Assembly: GCA_033977085.1 (NCBI GenBank)
Contig: CP138906.1
Span: 1,674,001-1,738,000 of the forward strand
Source: Apirhabdus apintestini
GTDB taxonomy: Bacteria > Pseudomonadota > Gammaproteobacteria > Enterobacterales > Enterobacteriaceae
Reading direction: 5' to 3'
Length of the DNA stretch: 64,000 nucleotides
The notes beneath the pieces were generated by a model that was not told where the DNA came from, ran no database searches, and saw nothing but the letters and a program-made list of their open reading frames with translations. This document shows, piece after piece, positions 10,690 to 22,714 of this stretch. How positions within the stretch are numbered: position 1 is the stretch's first letter; every line of letters starts with the position of its first letter. The translations under genes were made by a program, and so were the position numbers.

Positions 10690-11613
10690 TCATCCACCCG
10701 CCATAGGTGCAGACGTGGAATGAGTAGCGATAGCGGCTGGGGCTGGGGGCGATGCCGGTAATGTATATTCTGCGCGTCGTAGTCCGCCAGCTCGCCGATA
10801 TCCGGTAGGCTGGTGCCCTGGCGGCAAATAACCAGCAGCGGTGAAGGGCAGGCGTATTGTTTCTGGCGCTGAGTATGGGAATACCATACGCGCGCCAGCG
10901 GTTGTACTTTGACCGGCCTGCGTATCTTCAGGCGAGCATGCTCAGGGAGCGCGGCAATATCATTGTATTCTTGCGTTACCTGGGCTAACCATTGTTCACG
11001 CGTCAGCGGCGCCGCGGCATTTAATGTTTTTTAGCATGGCCAGGACTTCACTGCGCGTGAAGTTTTTCACAACCTGTTTATTTGCCCAGCCGAAGCGCAG
11101 TGTGGCGGGCTGTTCAATTAACGTTATCTGACGGTAGGCGCTGAGGGTGATAAGGCCAGGCACGTGGCGATGTACCCATTCAAAACGCTGTGCCGGGGTT
11201 AACGCTGAATCCACGGTAATGATTTGCGCCAGCCGCCGCTTTAGTGCGTTAATTATTTCTACGTGCTGACGTATGCGCGCCTGCCGTGGAGCGTCTACTT
11301 CGTAACATAGCGCTCCCGGGAGCCTTACGGCTGCCTTGCTGCTGGTTTGCTCCGATTGCTGTTGTATAAACAGTCGGGTGAAATGGCGTAATGCCAATGT
11401 TTCCGCTTCTCGTCCTGAATACGGGTGGACGGGAATATAAGATAGCGGGGCGTGCTCAGCGCCTTTTTCAACCGGCGGCAGCGCAAAGACGCGCGCGTTT
11501 CGCAATGACAGATCTTCGCACTCATGGGTGAACGCGGTGAGTGCATGTTCCAGATGGCGGGCAGTCTCAGTCAATTGTTGTGGAAGGTCGTATTGCATCG
11601 CTAAACTATCCAT
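10686..11613 (-). pseudogene. tus: Tus, DNA replication terminus site-binding protein (frameshifted)
   Basis: Monomeric protein that binds Ter sites and blocks replication forks from one side. The N-terminal ~200 residues are intact (SSKAAVRLPGALCYEVD, RFEWVHRHVPGLITL, ATLRFGWANKQVVKN). The frame breaks in a 6-T run at 11027-11032. The C-terminal part (PLTREQW through VKVQPLARVWY to IPRLHLWRVDD) continues to a stop at 10686. The net indel is +1 or -2; a two-base restoration gives 309 residues, the E. coli length. A Ter site sits immediately upstream of the start, so Tus probably represses its own transcription as in E. coli. Confidence 0.93.
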
Positions 11614-11614
11614 A

Positions 11615-11635
11615 ATTAGTTACAACATACTTTTA
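11615..11635 (-). promoter_or_regulatory. Ter replication-termination site (TerB-like) at the tus promoter
   Basis: The minus strand reads GTATGTTGTAACTA within a 21-bp block. This matches the Tus-binding consensus AGNATGTTGTAAYKAA, including the invariant core TGTTGTAA, and is placed as E. coli TerB is relative to tus. From the orientation I infer that forks moving from high to low coordinates meet the blocking face. Confidence 0.9.
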
Positions 11636-12021
11636 GCATGCTATTGCTTCAGGTGCCAGCCAAAGTGCCTAAAAAGGTCAGGCAAGGAAAACAAAATCGA
11701 TAATATTGTGACGTTGTCACGAAGAATCTTTGGTACGAAGAGCAAAATATCGGCCACATACCTGAATCAGTACTATCGGCTTTGCTTGCGTAGAGCGTTT
11801 CAGCTAAACGCGCCTCCCCGATGGCCCCGTCTTTGCGTTAATTTGTCCATGTATTACGGCCTGCTATCGCAGGCTCTAATTTTCAGCCATCTTAGCATGG
11901 CTCCGTGCAACCGGGTAAATGGCCCAGGATATCGCTGCGTTAGCGGGTGGAATGCCCGTTCCATTTATTAATATCAAAGAAGAGTGCTCCAAAATGCGAG
12001 CGGGTTACATCATTGTCAGAC
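11636..12021. other. spacer between Ter site and folM; no rstBA
   Basis: 386 bp without a recognisable gene. In E. coli K-12 the genes rstB, rstA and ydgC lie between tus and folM, but no protein remnant of them can be read here. The stretch holds short inverted repeats only. Confidence 0.5.
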
Positions 12022-12148
12022 TCAGGAGCGTAAATTCCGTCCACCGTCAACGGGGAAGGTTCTGCCGGTGACAAATTGGCTTGCCATCAGATAATCAACC
12101 AGTCCAATAATTTCCTGCACACCCGGCGTAACTCCCATGAGTGATTTG
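12022..12148 (-). pseudogene. folM: FolM C-terminal fragment, cut off by IS insertion
   Basis: The minus strand encodes SLMGVTPGVQEIIGLVDYL and then the typical FolM ending VTGRTFPVDGGRNLRS with a stop at 12022. It joins in frame to the N-terminal part at 14103-14702 if the IS and one copy of its 5-bp duplication are removed. The joined protein is 240 residues after one homopolymer base is restored, equal to E. coli FolM. Confidence 0.9.
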
Positions 12149-12216
12149 TGTCAACAACGGGTAAAAAGTGATCCACTTACCGTCACCACCAACGGTCTAA
12201 TATTGATCCACCTTGC

Positions 12217-12994
12217 TTACTCAGGATTAGCTTCCGCTATAACCCCGGCCTTTCGTTTCTGCTTCAGTCGATAGCTCTCTCCTTTTATCTGGACTACGTG
12301 TGAGTGATGTAAGATCCGGTCCAGCATTGCCGATGTCAGGGCTGCATCACCCGCGAACGTCTGGTCCCACTGCCCGAACGGCAGGTTAGAGGTCAGGATC
12401 ATCGCGCTCTTTTCGTAACGTTTGGCAATGACCTGGAAGAACAGCTTTGCCTCTTCCTGGCTGAACGGCAGATAGCCTATTTCGTCGATGATGAGCAGTT
12501 TGGGGGCCATGACACCGCGATTGAGTGTCGTTTTGTAACGCCCCTGACGCTGGGAAGTCGACGAGCTGTAACAGCAGGTCCGCTGCTGTTGTGAAGCGAA
12601 CCTTGATGCCCGCCCGTACTGCCTCGTAGCCCATGGCTATCGCCAGATGTGTTTTCCCCACGCCCGAGGGCCCAGCAACACGATGTTTTCGTTACGTTCG
12701 ATGAAGCTCAGGGAACGCAGCGACTGGATTTGCTTCTGAGGTGCGCCGGTGGCGAAGGTGAAGTCGTATTCCTCGAACGTCTTCACCGCCGGGAAGGCTG
12801 CCATCCGCGTGTACATCGCCTGTTTACGCTGATGCCGGGCCAGTTTCTCCTCATGTAGCAGGTGCTCCGGGAAGTCCATATAGCTCCATTCCTGATCCAC
12901 TGCCTGTTGCGACAGTGCCGGCGCCGCGCCGATAAGGCTGTCCAGCTGGGCTGTTCAGCAAGCACCATCAGCCGTTGATGTTGTAGTTCGACCA

Positions 12995-12998
<4 letters not shown>
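12217..12998 (-). pseudogene. istB: IstB-like ATPase of IS copy 1 (frameshifted)
   Basis: AAA+ helper ATPase of the IS21 family that activates and targets the IstA transposase. C-terminal motifs are LLIIDEIGYLPFSQEEAKLF (Walker B) and NLPFGQWDQTFAGDAALTSA. Breaks lie near 12950 (variant shared with copy 2), in the P-loop region near 12666 (three Cs where copy 2 has four) and near 12555 (extra base shared with copy 3). The start ATG at 12998 overlaps the istA stop. Confidence 0.9.
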
Positions 12999-14017
<1,019 letters not shown>

Positions 14018-14102
14018 AAGCTCCCCTGTATTCAGAGGAGCAGATTAACCCTGGATCAGTTTTCAACCGCTGGGGTGGATCAGTTTTGCACCGTTGGTAA
14101 CA

Positions 14103-14702
14103 ATTTGCTCACAGCCCGCTGATTCGAGGCGGCATCAGCGGGCTCATTAGGGAGAATGAGCCCGGGAGCAATTGCATTTACCTTCACATAGGGCGCAAAT
14201 TTACGTGCGAATGAGCGCGTCATATTATCGAGAGCGGCCTTACTGGCCGCATAGGCGATGTGCTTTTCACTGCCGCGCTCAGCGACATAATCGGTCAAGT
14301 GGATGATATCGCCGCCGGCAACACCTTGTTCGCACAGCAGAGGAGCCAGCCGATGATTGAGTAAATAGGGGCGTGAACGTGGATGCGCAGCATCTCTTCA
14401 AGAGTGGTAATAAGCGGCTTATCGGGAGCTTCAGCCTGCCACGTGCTGGCATTATGAATGAGTGCGCGCAATCCGCGGCAGCGGTGAGTCACTTCTGCGG
14501 CAAAAGCCTCAATGCTGGCCTCCTGAGAAAAATCGGCCTGCAGGCAGCAGGCGTCCAGCGCTTCCAGGTTATCAATCTCTGCGTTTCGGGTGCGGTAACT
14601 GATGAGAAGCGGTAAATCTCGGGCAAGAATGTGGTGGGCCAGCGCCAGACCAATCCGGCGACCAGCGCCGGTTATTACCACGGGGAACACCGAGCGTTCC
14701 AC
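14103..14702 (-). pseudogene. folM: FolM N-terminal part, dihydromonapterin reductase, interrupted by IS100-like element
   Basis: Short-chain dehydrogenase that reduces dihydromonapterin in the tetrahydromonapterin pathway, with dihydrofolate reductase side activity. The nucleotide-binding motif TGAGRRIGLALA lies at about residues 11-22, and the catalytic YAASK motif is present (HIAYAASKAALDNMTRSFAR). A C run near 14365 needs one more base. The gene then stops at the IS boundary after RAVSK, and the remainder is at 12022-12148. A second, independent inactivation beyond the homopolymer slip makes this the clearest real gene knockout in the window. Confidence 0.93.
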
Positions 14703-14722
14703 ACTTATCCTTATTTACCGAA

Positions 14723-16103
14723 TTAATGCATTAGAATCCATGTAGCCGGTATTGCGGCGCATAGCATGAGAAAAATAGCGGCTTTTTCCTGAAAATTTAA
14801 TTGCTTATCGTGTTGATGCGTGCGGCGTGCATACAGGAATACCAGCAGCCCTGGCGCGTAAAGTACCACGGACAGTAACAGATGCATGGGACCGGACGCA
14901 TAAAGCAGCCACAGGCCGTAAAGGCTGGCTCCTATCCCAACGGCCTTTTGTAACGGGCGATGTGCGATTTTAATTAAAAAGGCGCCGACCAGAAAATAAG
15001 GCACCAGTATCATTTCAGATGCGATAGTTAACAGGGTGCCGTAGTCAGAATTAGTTAACCAGATAAGCACCAGGCATACCTGTACACTGATATTGGTTAG
15101 CCACAGTGAGGCTGAGGGGGCGTTATTATGATTTTGGCGCGCAAAAATGCGAGGGAATGCCTTATGCATGGCGGCCAGCAGCGGCACTTCCGCTGCCATG
15201 ATTGTCCAGCTAAGGTAGGCGCCGCAGACGGAGACAATAAGACCGGCGGCGATAATTACCTCTCCCCAGGGCCCATCATTGAGACCAGCAGGCCGGCCAT
15301 GGACGGATTGCGCATTTGCGCCAGTTCTGCGCGTGGTACAACGCCGAGCGAGAGAAGGGTCACTAATAGATAGGTGGTTAGCGCGGCGCAGACGGCCAGT
15401 ATAGTTGCGCGGCCTACGTCTTTTTATGCTGCGCCCGGGAAGAAACTACCACGGCACCTTCTACGCCAATAAATACCCATAGCGTAATCAACATCGTGTT
15501 TTTAACCTGCGCCCAGACGGGTTCACCCAATGCTACGCCGCGAAAATCCAGCTTAAACGTAGGGAGATGAAAGGCCAGAATAGCCAGGATAACAAACAGG
15601 CCGAGTGGGAGTAATTTTGCCAGCGTCGCAACCAGGTTAATACCGGCTGCGGTTTGCACACCGCGTAAAACCAGCCAGTGCACAATCCACAGCAGGACGC
15701 TGGCGCCCAGTATCGCCTGCCAGGTATTTCCGTCACCAAAGATTCTTAGCGAGGGCGTATCAGTAAAGAAACTGAGAGCAGAAAAGACGATAACCAGATA
15801 GGAAACATTCGCGATAACGGCGCACAGCCAGTAGCCCCACGCGGAGCAAAAACCGACCAGATCACCAAAGCCCTCCCGCGCGTAGGTAAAAATACCGCCG
15901 TCGAGATCGGGGCGAATTCGCGTTAATAGCAGCATCGCCAGCGATAATAAAAGAATGCCAATGCCAGTAATCGCCCAGCCTATTAATAATGCAGCCGGTG
16001 CAGCGACCTGCGCCATATTTTGCGGCAGGCTGAATACGCCCGCACCCAGCATGGAGCTAAGAACCAGTGCGGTGAGGGCGGAAAGCCCGAGCTTCTTTTC
16101 CAT
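14723..16103 (-). pseudogene. ydgI: YdgI, APC-family arginine/ornithine antiporter-like permease (two frameshifts)
   Basis: Basic amino-acid/polyamine antiporter family membrane protein, starting MEKKLGLSALTALVLSSMLG, with about 12 predicted hydrophobic segments. Breaks lie near 15419 (A run 5 instead of 6, after SSRAQHKK) and near 15270 (C run 3 instead of 4, in MMGPWGE). With both restored it has 460 residues, as in E. coli. The C-terminus reads IPATWILMH with a stop at 14723. It lies just downstream of folM's start on the same strand, with a 20-bp gap. Confidence 0.92.
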
Positions 16104-16436
16104 TAAATTTCCATAAGTAAGGCTGTATTTGACGCCGTGGCTTTAGCGTCAGAAGCAAATGTATTGCAGGTTCCTGTAAATATGAATGCAATGCGCTGAT
16201 GCCTGTCCCTGCGCCGTGATTTGCTTCACTTACCCTAAATAAAAGGAGCTTAAAAAACGAGCCAAGTGAATATCTGGAATAACGCTAATTTACGGGCGGT
16301 GTATACAGGCAGTTTGCCATAAACCGGCCGATTTTACGGAGTGCATGGAGCGCTTGCAATGCGTTAATAAAAGAGAATACGTCGACTGGTAATAAAGTGG
16401 GCAGCATAGCGCTGCCCAAACCTGGAATCAGAATTT
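16104..16436. other. spacer upstream of ydgI
   Basis: 333 bp between the ydgI start and the end of ydgH on the same strand. It is expected to contain the ydgI promoter. I see no gene and no clear terminator for ydgH. Confidence 0.4.
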
Positions 16437-17382
16437 TTATTTATACAAATCGGCGCTAACGGTCATATTACCGCCGCGCTCCTGCCACTGGCGCGTAATA
16501 TGGTAGTATTTCGCGCCTTTTTCGCCGCACGTTTGGCAACCTGATATGAAACATCGGTCATGCTTGAATAATGGCCGGTGAATTTTACGCTATCAAATGG
16601 CACCATTTGCGCGGCGGCTATTTTATTTACTTCCTGAATCGCGGTGCCATCCGGCAGCGTGACGGTATAGCGGCCGCCTTTTGACGACTGCGTTTCAAAA
16701 AACGCCCCACGCTGGCGCTGGGGGAACTTGAAGAGGCGACGCCTGGGATCTCTACTTTTTCGCCTGTGCGCCGCCGGAGGCTAAAGCCGCACGCCCGGCG
16801 TCTGAATCTGCCGGAATAATTGCATCAGGCGCTTGCACGACCCGTTTCTTCGCATCTGCTTTATAAATAAATGCCGTAATCCGCTGATTGCCCCCGATGA
16901 ATTGGCATCTACCTGGCGAACGATAAAGAAGGAGGCTGCGCCTTTTTTCTTTGCTTCTTTAGTGATGGCATCCGTAACGTCTGGCTGACTACGGAAAAAA
17001 CCCTGCACGGTGACGGTATCGAAAGGTTCCAGCGCATAGGCCTGCGCTTTCGGTAATTCTACGATGCCGTTGACAACGTGATTAGATTCGGGCTGGGCTT
17101 TAGGCGCATTTTCGTGATAGAGATCGGCTACCACCCGCCAGTTGCCGCTGTTGCCGTAATCGCTGGTGTCCTGAATGTAAAATGCGGCGGCTCCTGGTTA
17201 TCTGCGCGGCGAGAAACGGCTTTTGCCGCATCGCCCAGCGCATTGAACCGCCCGGTAATCGTAATGCGATCGAAAGGTTTCAGTGAGGCTGCCTGTTCCG
17301 GCGTGAGTTCCGTTGCCGCATAAACAGATGTGGCCATGACGGAAAGCAGAGCCGACGCGAGAAGAGTATTCTTAAGCTTCAT
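16437..17382 (-). pseudogene. ydgH: YdgH, periplasmic DUF1471 (BhsA/McbA-like) triple-repeat protein (multiple frameshifts)
   Basis: Begins with a signal peptide (MKLKNTLLASALLSVMATSV, cleavage after YAA). It then carries repeated YdgH/BhsA/McbA units, each with a 'FDRITITGRFN' or 'FDTVTVQGFFRSQP' strand and a central 'VVADLY' end. The final repeat ends VSADLYK at 16437. At least two indels break it, one near 17190 (GG read as G) and one near 16890 (G run 5 instead of 6). The net restored length is about 315 residues, against 314 in E. coli. Its role is not well defined; family members respond to envelope stress. It is divergent from pntA. Confidence 0.88.
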
Positions 17383-17882
17383 ACAGTTGATCCTTCGCCT
17401 TGCGCAATATTGGAAACGGAATAGCGTAAATTGTCATTTCGGTCAGGCGCTGATTATGGCACTGAATTAACGCGATTGTCTGCTAACCGCGAGGCTTTTT
17501 CGCCGCAAATCTCTTTTCTTTTTCTTCGGGAGAAGCGATGATACGCAGCGTTCACAGCAAGGCTAAATAATAGGCGCTATTTTTTATTTTTCATGCGATT
17601 AGCCCAATCTACGATTCTCAGTAGCGCCGGTAATAAGGTCTAATGCGTGTGCGACCAATTCCTGCGCGGGCTTTATTTTCCAGGGATGGGAATTTACTTT
17701 TGCTAAGAACGCAAAAATTACCTGAATCCTGATGTAGATCACAGGCGTTATTTTCAGTAGGTTATAGAAAGTCATAACAAAGTCGTTTCCTCGTGGGTAA
17801 AGTACCGGTGCGTTTATTACGTATCCGTTTTACTCTGGATTCACTCAGGCACCATCACCAATTATCGATGGAAGGGAAGATT
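17383..17882. other. ydgH-pntA divergent intergenic region
   Basis: 500 bp without a gene between divergent ydgH and pntA. The pntA start is preceded by GGAAGGGAAG. In-frame codons upstream of the chosen pntA start (from 17793) lack similarity to PntA, so they were not included. Confidence 0.5.
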
Positions 17883-19417
17883 ATGCGTATTGGGGTACCA
17901 GGAGAGCGGTTAACCGGTGAAACCCGGGTTGCGGCAACGCCGAAAACCGTCGAACAACTGCTAAAGTTGGGATTTGAGATCGTCGTTGAGCGAGGCGCAG
18001 GTAAACTGGCAAGCTTCGACGATGATGCGTTTATTAACGCTGGCGCGACGCTATGCGACAAGAATGATGTCTGGCAATCCGACGTAATTTTAAAAGTTAA
18101 CGCTCCGCTTGATGAAGAAATTGAGTTACTGCGCGAAGGAAGTACGTTAATTAGCTTTATTTGGCCTGCACAAAATGCGGCGCTGATGGAAAAACTGGCG
18201 GCGCGCAACGTTACCGTAATGGCAATGGACTCGGTGCCGCGCATTTCACGCGCGCAGTCACTGGACGCATTGAGCTCAATGGCGAACATTGCCGGTTATC
18301 GCGCAATTGTGGAAGCTGCGCATGAATTTGGCCGTTTTTTCAATGGGCAAATCACCGCGGCGGGGAAAGTTCCACCGGCAAAAGTGATGGTAATTGGCGC
18401 GGGCGTTGCCGGGCTAGCCGCAATTGGAGCGGCGGGGAGCCTTGGCGCCATCGTCCGTGCGTTTGATACGCGGCCTGAAGTTAAAGAACAAGTTCAGAGT
18501 ATGGGCGCTGAGTTTCTCGAACTTGACGTTGAAGAAGAAGCAGGCAGCGGTGACGGTTATGCAAAAGTGATGTCCGAGGCCTTTATCAAGGCAGAAATGG
18601 CGCTGTTCGCCGCCCAGGCGAAAGAGGTCGATATCATCGTGACCACCGCGCTGATCCCAGGGAAACCCGCACCCAAACTGATTACGCGCGAGATGGTGGA
18701 TAGCATGCATCCCGGTAGCGTCGTGGTGGATTTGGCGGCGCAGAATGGCGGGAACTGCGAATATACCGTGCCGGGGAAATCTTTACCACCCCGAACGGCG
18801 TGAAGATTATCGGTTATACCGACCTTGCCGGACGCTTGCCGACGCAGGCTTCACAGCTATATGGCACTAACCTGGTTAATTTACTCAAGTTACTCTGTAA
18901 AGAAAAAGACGGCGCCATTCACGTTGATTTTGATGATGTTGTCGTTCGAGGCGTTACGGTAATTCGTGACGGTGACGTTACCTGGCCAGCACCGCCGATT
19001 CAGGTTTCCGCCCAGCCTAAGGCGACGGCCAAGGTCGCGCCGCGCGAACCGGTCGAACCGCCGAAACCTGCATCACCGTGGCGTAAATACGCGCTTATCG
19101 CGCTGGCCATTATTCTTTTTGGCTGGCTGGCGGATGCGGCTCCCAAAGAATTTCTCGGTCACTTTACGGTGTTTGCTTTAGCCTGCGTTGTTGGCTACTA
19201 CGTTGTGTGGAATGTATCTCATGCGCTACACACGCCGCTAATGTCAGTCACTAATGCGATTTCCGGTATTATCGTGGTTGGTGCACTACTGCAAATTGGA
19301 CACGGTGGCTGGGTTAGTTTTTTCAGTTTTATCGCCGTACTGATTGCCAGTATTAATATTTTCGGTGGCTTCACCGTTACTCAGCGCATGCTGAAAATGT
19401 TCCGGAAGAACGCATAG
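17883..19417 (+). pseudogene. pntA: PntA, proton-translocating NAD(P) transhydrogenase alpha subunit (one frameshift)
   Basis: Alpha subunit of the inner-membrane transhydrogenase that uses the proton gradient to make NADPH. The N-terminal NAD-binding domain I (MRIGVPGERLTGETRVAATP, VMVIGAGVAGLAAIGAA) is followed by about four membrane segments after residue 395. The break is at 18773-18776, where GGGG needs a fifth G so that VPGEIFTTPNGVK is read. Restored length is 511, against 510 in E. coli. pntB starts 8 bp after its stop, so they form an operon. Confidence 0.95.
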
Positions 19418-19424
19418 GGGAGCT

Positions 19425-20812
19425 ATGTCTGGTGGATTAGTAACTGCGGCCTATATTGTTGCCGCAATCCTGTTTATTTTCAGCCTTGCCGGTCTGTCTA
19501 AGCACGAGACCTCTAAACAAGGGAATTTATTTGGTGTCGCAGGGATGGCTATTGCGTTAATCGCCACCATCTTTGGGCCTGACGCCGGCCACATCGGCTG
19601 GATTATTGTGGCGATGGTGATTGGCGGTGCAATTGGCATACGGCTGGCGCGTAAAGTCGAAATGACTGAAATGCCTGAACTGGTTGCTATATTACACAGC
19701 TTTGTCGGGCTGGCGGCGGTATTGGTCGGTTTTAACAGCTATATCGACCATGCGCCGGGAATGTTACCGGTGATGGAAAATATCCATCTCACCGAGGTAT
19801 TCCTGGGATTTTCATCGGTGCAGTGACATTTACCGGATCTATTGTCGCTTTCGGTAAACTACACGGGAAAATCTCGTCTAAACCCTTGATGTTACCAAAC
19901 CGTCATAAACTTAACCTTGCCGCGCTGATCGTCTCTTTTTTACTGCTGGTGGTGTTTGTACGCAGTGAAAGTATCGGGATGCAGGTGCTGGTAATGCTGG
20001 TGATGACGGTAATCGCGCTTGCCTTCGGCTGGCATTTAGTCGCCTCTATCGGTGGTGCTGACATGCCGGTGGTGGTGTCTATGCTGAACTCCTATTCCGG
20101 TTGGGCGGCGGCGGCGGCAGGCTTCATGCTGAGCAATGATCTGTTGATTGTGACCGGCGCGCTGGTTGGTTCTTCAGGGGCGATTCTGTCTTATATTATG
20201 TGTAAGGCGATGAACCGCTCATTTATTAGCGTGATTGCCGGCGGTTTCGGGAATGACAGTGCAGTTTCTTCGGGTGAGGAAGAAACCGGTGAATATCGGG
20301 AAATTAGCGCTGAAGAAACGGCTGAGCTACTGAAAAGCGCTGGCTCGGTTATTATTACTCCAGGGTATGGGATGGCTGTCGCGCAGGCGCAGTATCCGGT
20401 AGCGGATATCACGGAAAAATTACGGGCGCGTGGGGTTAAAGTTCGTTTCGGTATTCACCCGGTTGCTGGTCGCCTGCCAGGTCATATGAATGTATTGCTG
20501 GCAGAAGCAAAAGTGCCGTATGACATCGTACTTGAAATGGATGAGATCAATGATGATTTTGCCGAGACCGATGTCGTACTGGTGATAGGTGCCAACGATA
20601 CCGTTAACCCGGCAGCCCAGGACGATCCTGCCAGCCCCATTGCCGGCATGCCCGTGCTTGAAGTATGGAAGGCGCAAAACGTCGTTGTTTTTAAACGCTC
20701 GATGAATACCGGCTACGCTGGAGTGCAAAACCCGCTGTTCTTCAAAGAGAATACGCAGATGTTGTTTGGTGATGCGAAAGATAGCGTTGAAAGTATTTTA
20801 CGCGCGCTTTAA
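19425..20812 (+). pseudogene. pntB: PntB, NAD(P) transhydrogenase beta subunit (one frameshift)
   Basis: Membrane domain II plus NADP-binding domain III. Conserved features are GNDSAVSSGEE in the linker, the NADP-site motif IITPGYGMAVAQAQ, and VLVIGANDTVNPAAQ. The only break is at 19805-19807 (GGG needs GGGG so that FLGIFIGAVTFTG is read). The restored length of 462 residues is exactly that of E. coli PntB. It is followed by a strong bidirectional terminator shared with uspE. Confidence 0.95.
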
Positions 20813-20834
20813 ATGCTGATGCATTATGTTGTGC

Positions 20835-20862
20835 AAAGGCCATCATTCATGATGGCCTTTTT
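20835..20862. terminator. bidirectional terminator between pntB and uspE
   Basis: An 11-bp stem (AAAGGCCATCA, 4-nt loop TTCA, TGATGGCCTTT) is followed by TT on the plus strand and has an A-rich start that gives U residues on the minus strand. It sits in the gap between convergent pntB and uspE and can serve both. Confidence 0.85.
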
Positions 20863-20863
20863 G

Positions 20864-21814
20864 TTAATCGTCATCAACATCGTCAAGTTCGATGGGGGAC
20901 TGGTAGTCATCCGGTTTGATGACCAGCAGATCGCAGCGCAGATGATCGATAACCTGTTCTGCTGTATTGCCAAGAAACGCCGCTGAGATTCCGGTACGCC
21001 CAACGGTGCCAAGCACTACGATCCCCGCCTGTAAATGCTCTGCCAAATCGGGAACAACTTCTTCAGGCAACCCTTTCTCAACGTGCGTCGTGTTTTCGCC
21101 AATACCAAATTTTTGGCGCAGTGCTTTCATGGCTAGCAGATGCCGGCCGCGGATAGCATCGTTATAAACGCTGGGATCAAAATCGGGAAGCTCAATAGCA
21201 ATATTGATTGGCGTAACGGGATAGGCGCCTACTAAGTGTACGGCCGTGTGATTGACCTGTTCGGCAAGGTGCTGCGTTTCGCGCACTAACTTTTCGTTTA
21301 ACGCATTATGGTACTCTTCATCGCTGGCCAGGTTAACGGCGACCAGGGCTTTACCGCCTTCCGGCCAGGGTTGATCTTTCACCATCCAGACCGGGCAGGG
21401 GCATTTACGCAATAAGTGCCAGTCGGTTGGCGTAAAAATCACGGCTTCCAGCCTGTCATGCTGGTGTGCCATTTTAAGTATCAAGTCATGTTGGTGGCTT
21501 AATACTTCCTGAATAATGGCCTCAAAGGGACGATTATGCCATATCACTTTGATTTCGATTGCAATACCTGCGTCAATGTAGTGCTGCGCCTGTTCACGAA
21601 TCCAGGCCGTACGCTGCGCGATAACGCCTTTACGCATTGCAGTACGTTCATCCGGCGACAATAACGTAGTCATTTCATAGGAAAAATCATAGATAGGCAG
21701 AAATGCTTTAATCCTGCCGCCAATCCGTTGATGCAGGTACACTGCACGCCGAAGGGCAGGTTGGTCATCCTGGTTTGCGTCGATTACGACCAGCATGTTT
21801 TGATACTTCGCCAT
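20864..21814 (-). CDS. uspE: UspE, tandem universal stress protein
   Basis: Intact 316-residue protein, the E. coli UspE length, with two UspA domains. The second contains the ATP-site-like motif GTVGRTGISAAFLGNTAEQV. The first begins MLVVIDANQDDQPALRRAV. UspE has roles in oxidative stress, motility and adhesion in E. coli. It ends at the shared terminator and is followed upstream by fnr in the same direction. Direct contact with pntB differs from E. coli K-12. Confidence 0.97.
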   Translation of the reverse strand: MAKYQNMLVVIDANQDDQPALRRAVYLHQRIGGRIKAFLPIYDFSYEMTTLLSPDERTAMRKGVIAQRTAWIREQAQHYIDAGIAIEIKVIWHNRPFEAIIQEVLSHQHDLILKMAHQHDRLEAVIFTPTDWHLLRKCPCPVWMVKDQPWPEGGKALVAVNLASDEEYHNALNEKLVRETQHLAEQVNHTAVHLVGAYPVTPINIAIELPDFDPSVYNDAIRGRHLLAMKALRQKFGIGENTTHVEKGLPEEVVPDLAEHLQAGIVVLGTVGRTGISAAFLGNTAEQVIDHLRCDLLVIKPDDYQSPIELDDVDDD

Positions 21815-21924
21815 ACAGGGTCTCCTTACAACTGTTAAGCACAGTCTGTTCAGTAAGATTAACCTATATAACGAAAATGAAACAGTCTGGAAACTTCTGC
21901 CGGATCAATAAATCATAAAATTTA

Positions 21925-22695
21925 TTAACCGGCAGAAACGGTCGAGGCAACGCTGCGCGCCTGGCCTGCAAGCTGGGACAGCATCTCGCTGTTTTCAATA
22001 GTGATGTATTTGCCTTTTACTGCGAGCATTCCGCTCTTTTGGAAGCGCCCCAGCAGGCGGCTAATAGTTTCAACCGTCAGGCCCAGATAATTGCCAATAT
22101 CGCCACGGGTCATCGTCAGGCGAAATTCGCGCGGTGAGAAGCCACGCTGCGCAAAGCGGCGCGACAGATTATAAATAAAAGCAGCCAGGCGCTCTTCCGC
22201 ATTCTTTTTGGAAAGCAGCAGGATCATATCCTGATCGCCTTTGATTTCGCCGCTCATTAACCGCATCATTTGTTGCCGCAAATTAGGCATTTTACCGCAT
22301 AAATCATCCAGAGTTTCAAATGGGATTTCACAAACCATCGATGTTTCCAGTGCCTGGGCGAAGCTCGGATGATGATTGGTCCCGATAGCATCAAACCCCA
22401 CTAAATCGCCGGCCAGGTGAAAACCGGTGATTTGCTCATCACCCTGTTCAGTGATGGTATAACTCTTGATGGTGCCAGAACGAATCGCGTATAGCGATTT
22501 TAACTCATCACCCGCTTTAAATAGGGTTTGCCCCTTCTGGATGGGCTTTTACGCTCGATGATATTATCAAGCTGATCGAGTCTCATGTTCATTCAGCGTG
22601 AACGGGATGCATAATTGGCTGATGCTGCAATCCTGGCAATGGATGGCACAACCGCCAGACTGAATGCGTCGGATAATGCGCTTTTCTGGGATCAT
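21925..22695 (-). pseudogene. fnr: FNR, oxygen-sensing global regulator (two compensating indels)
   Basis: CRP/FNR-family activator with an oxygen-labile [4Fe-4S] cluster. The cluster ligands Cys20, Cys23 and Cys29 are visible in [14 protein letters not shown], and the fourth in SMVCEIPF. The C-terminal helix-turn-helix includes TVETISRLLGRFQKSGML. Near 22568 an extra A breaks the frame (NEHE|LDQLDN), and near 22548 an A run is one short (ERKKPIQKGQT). The two indels compensate, so only about seven codons are misread. The restored protein has 256 residues; it ends SVASTVSAG, six longer than E. coli's 250. Loss of FNR would be a drastic change, which makes a sequencing cause more plausible. 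Confidence 0.95.
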
Positions 22696-22714
22696 AAGTA
22701 TGCTCAGGCCTTAA

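Noticed and set aside
11708..11720. GTGACGTTGTCAC palindrome, also at 42162-42174
   Set aside because: The second copy lies inside the restored dmsD coding sequence (SDNVTPV), so a shared operator is unlikely; probably chance.
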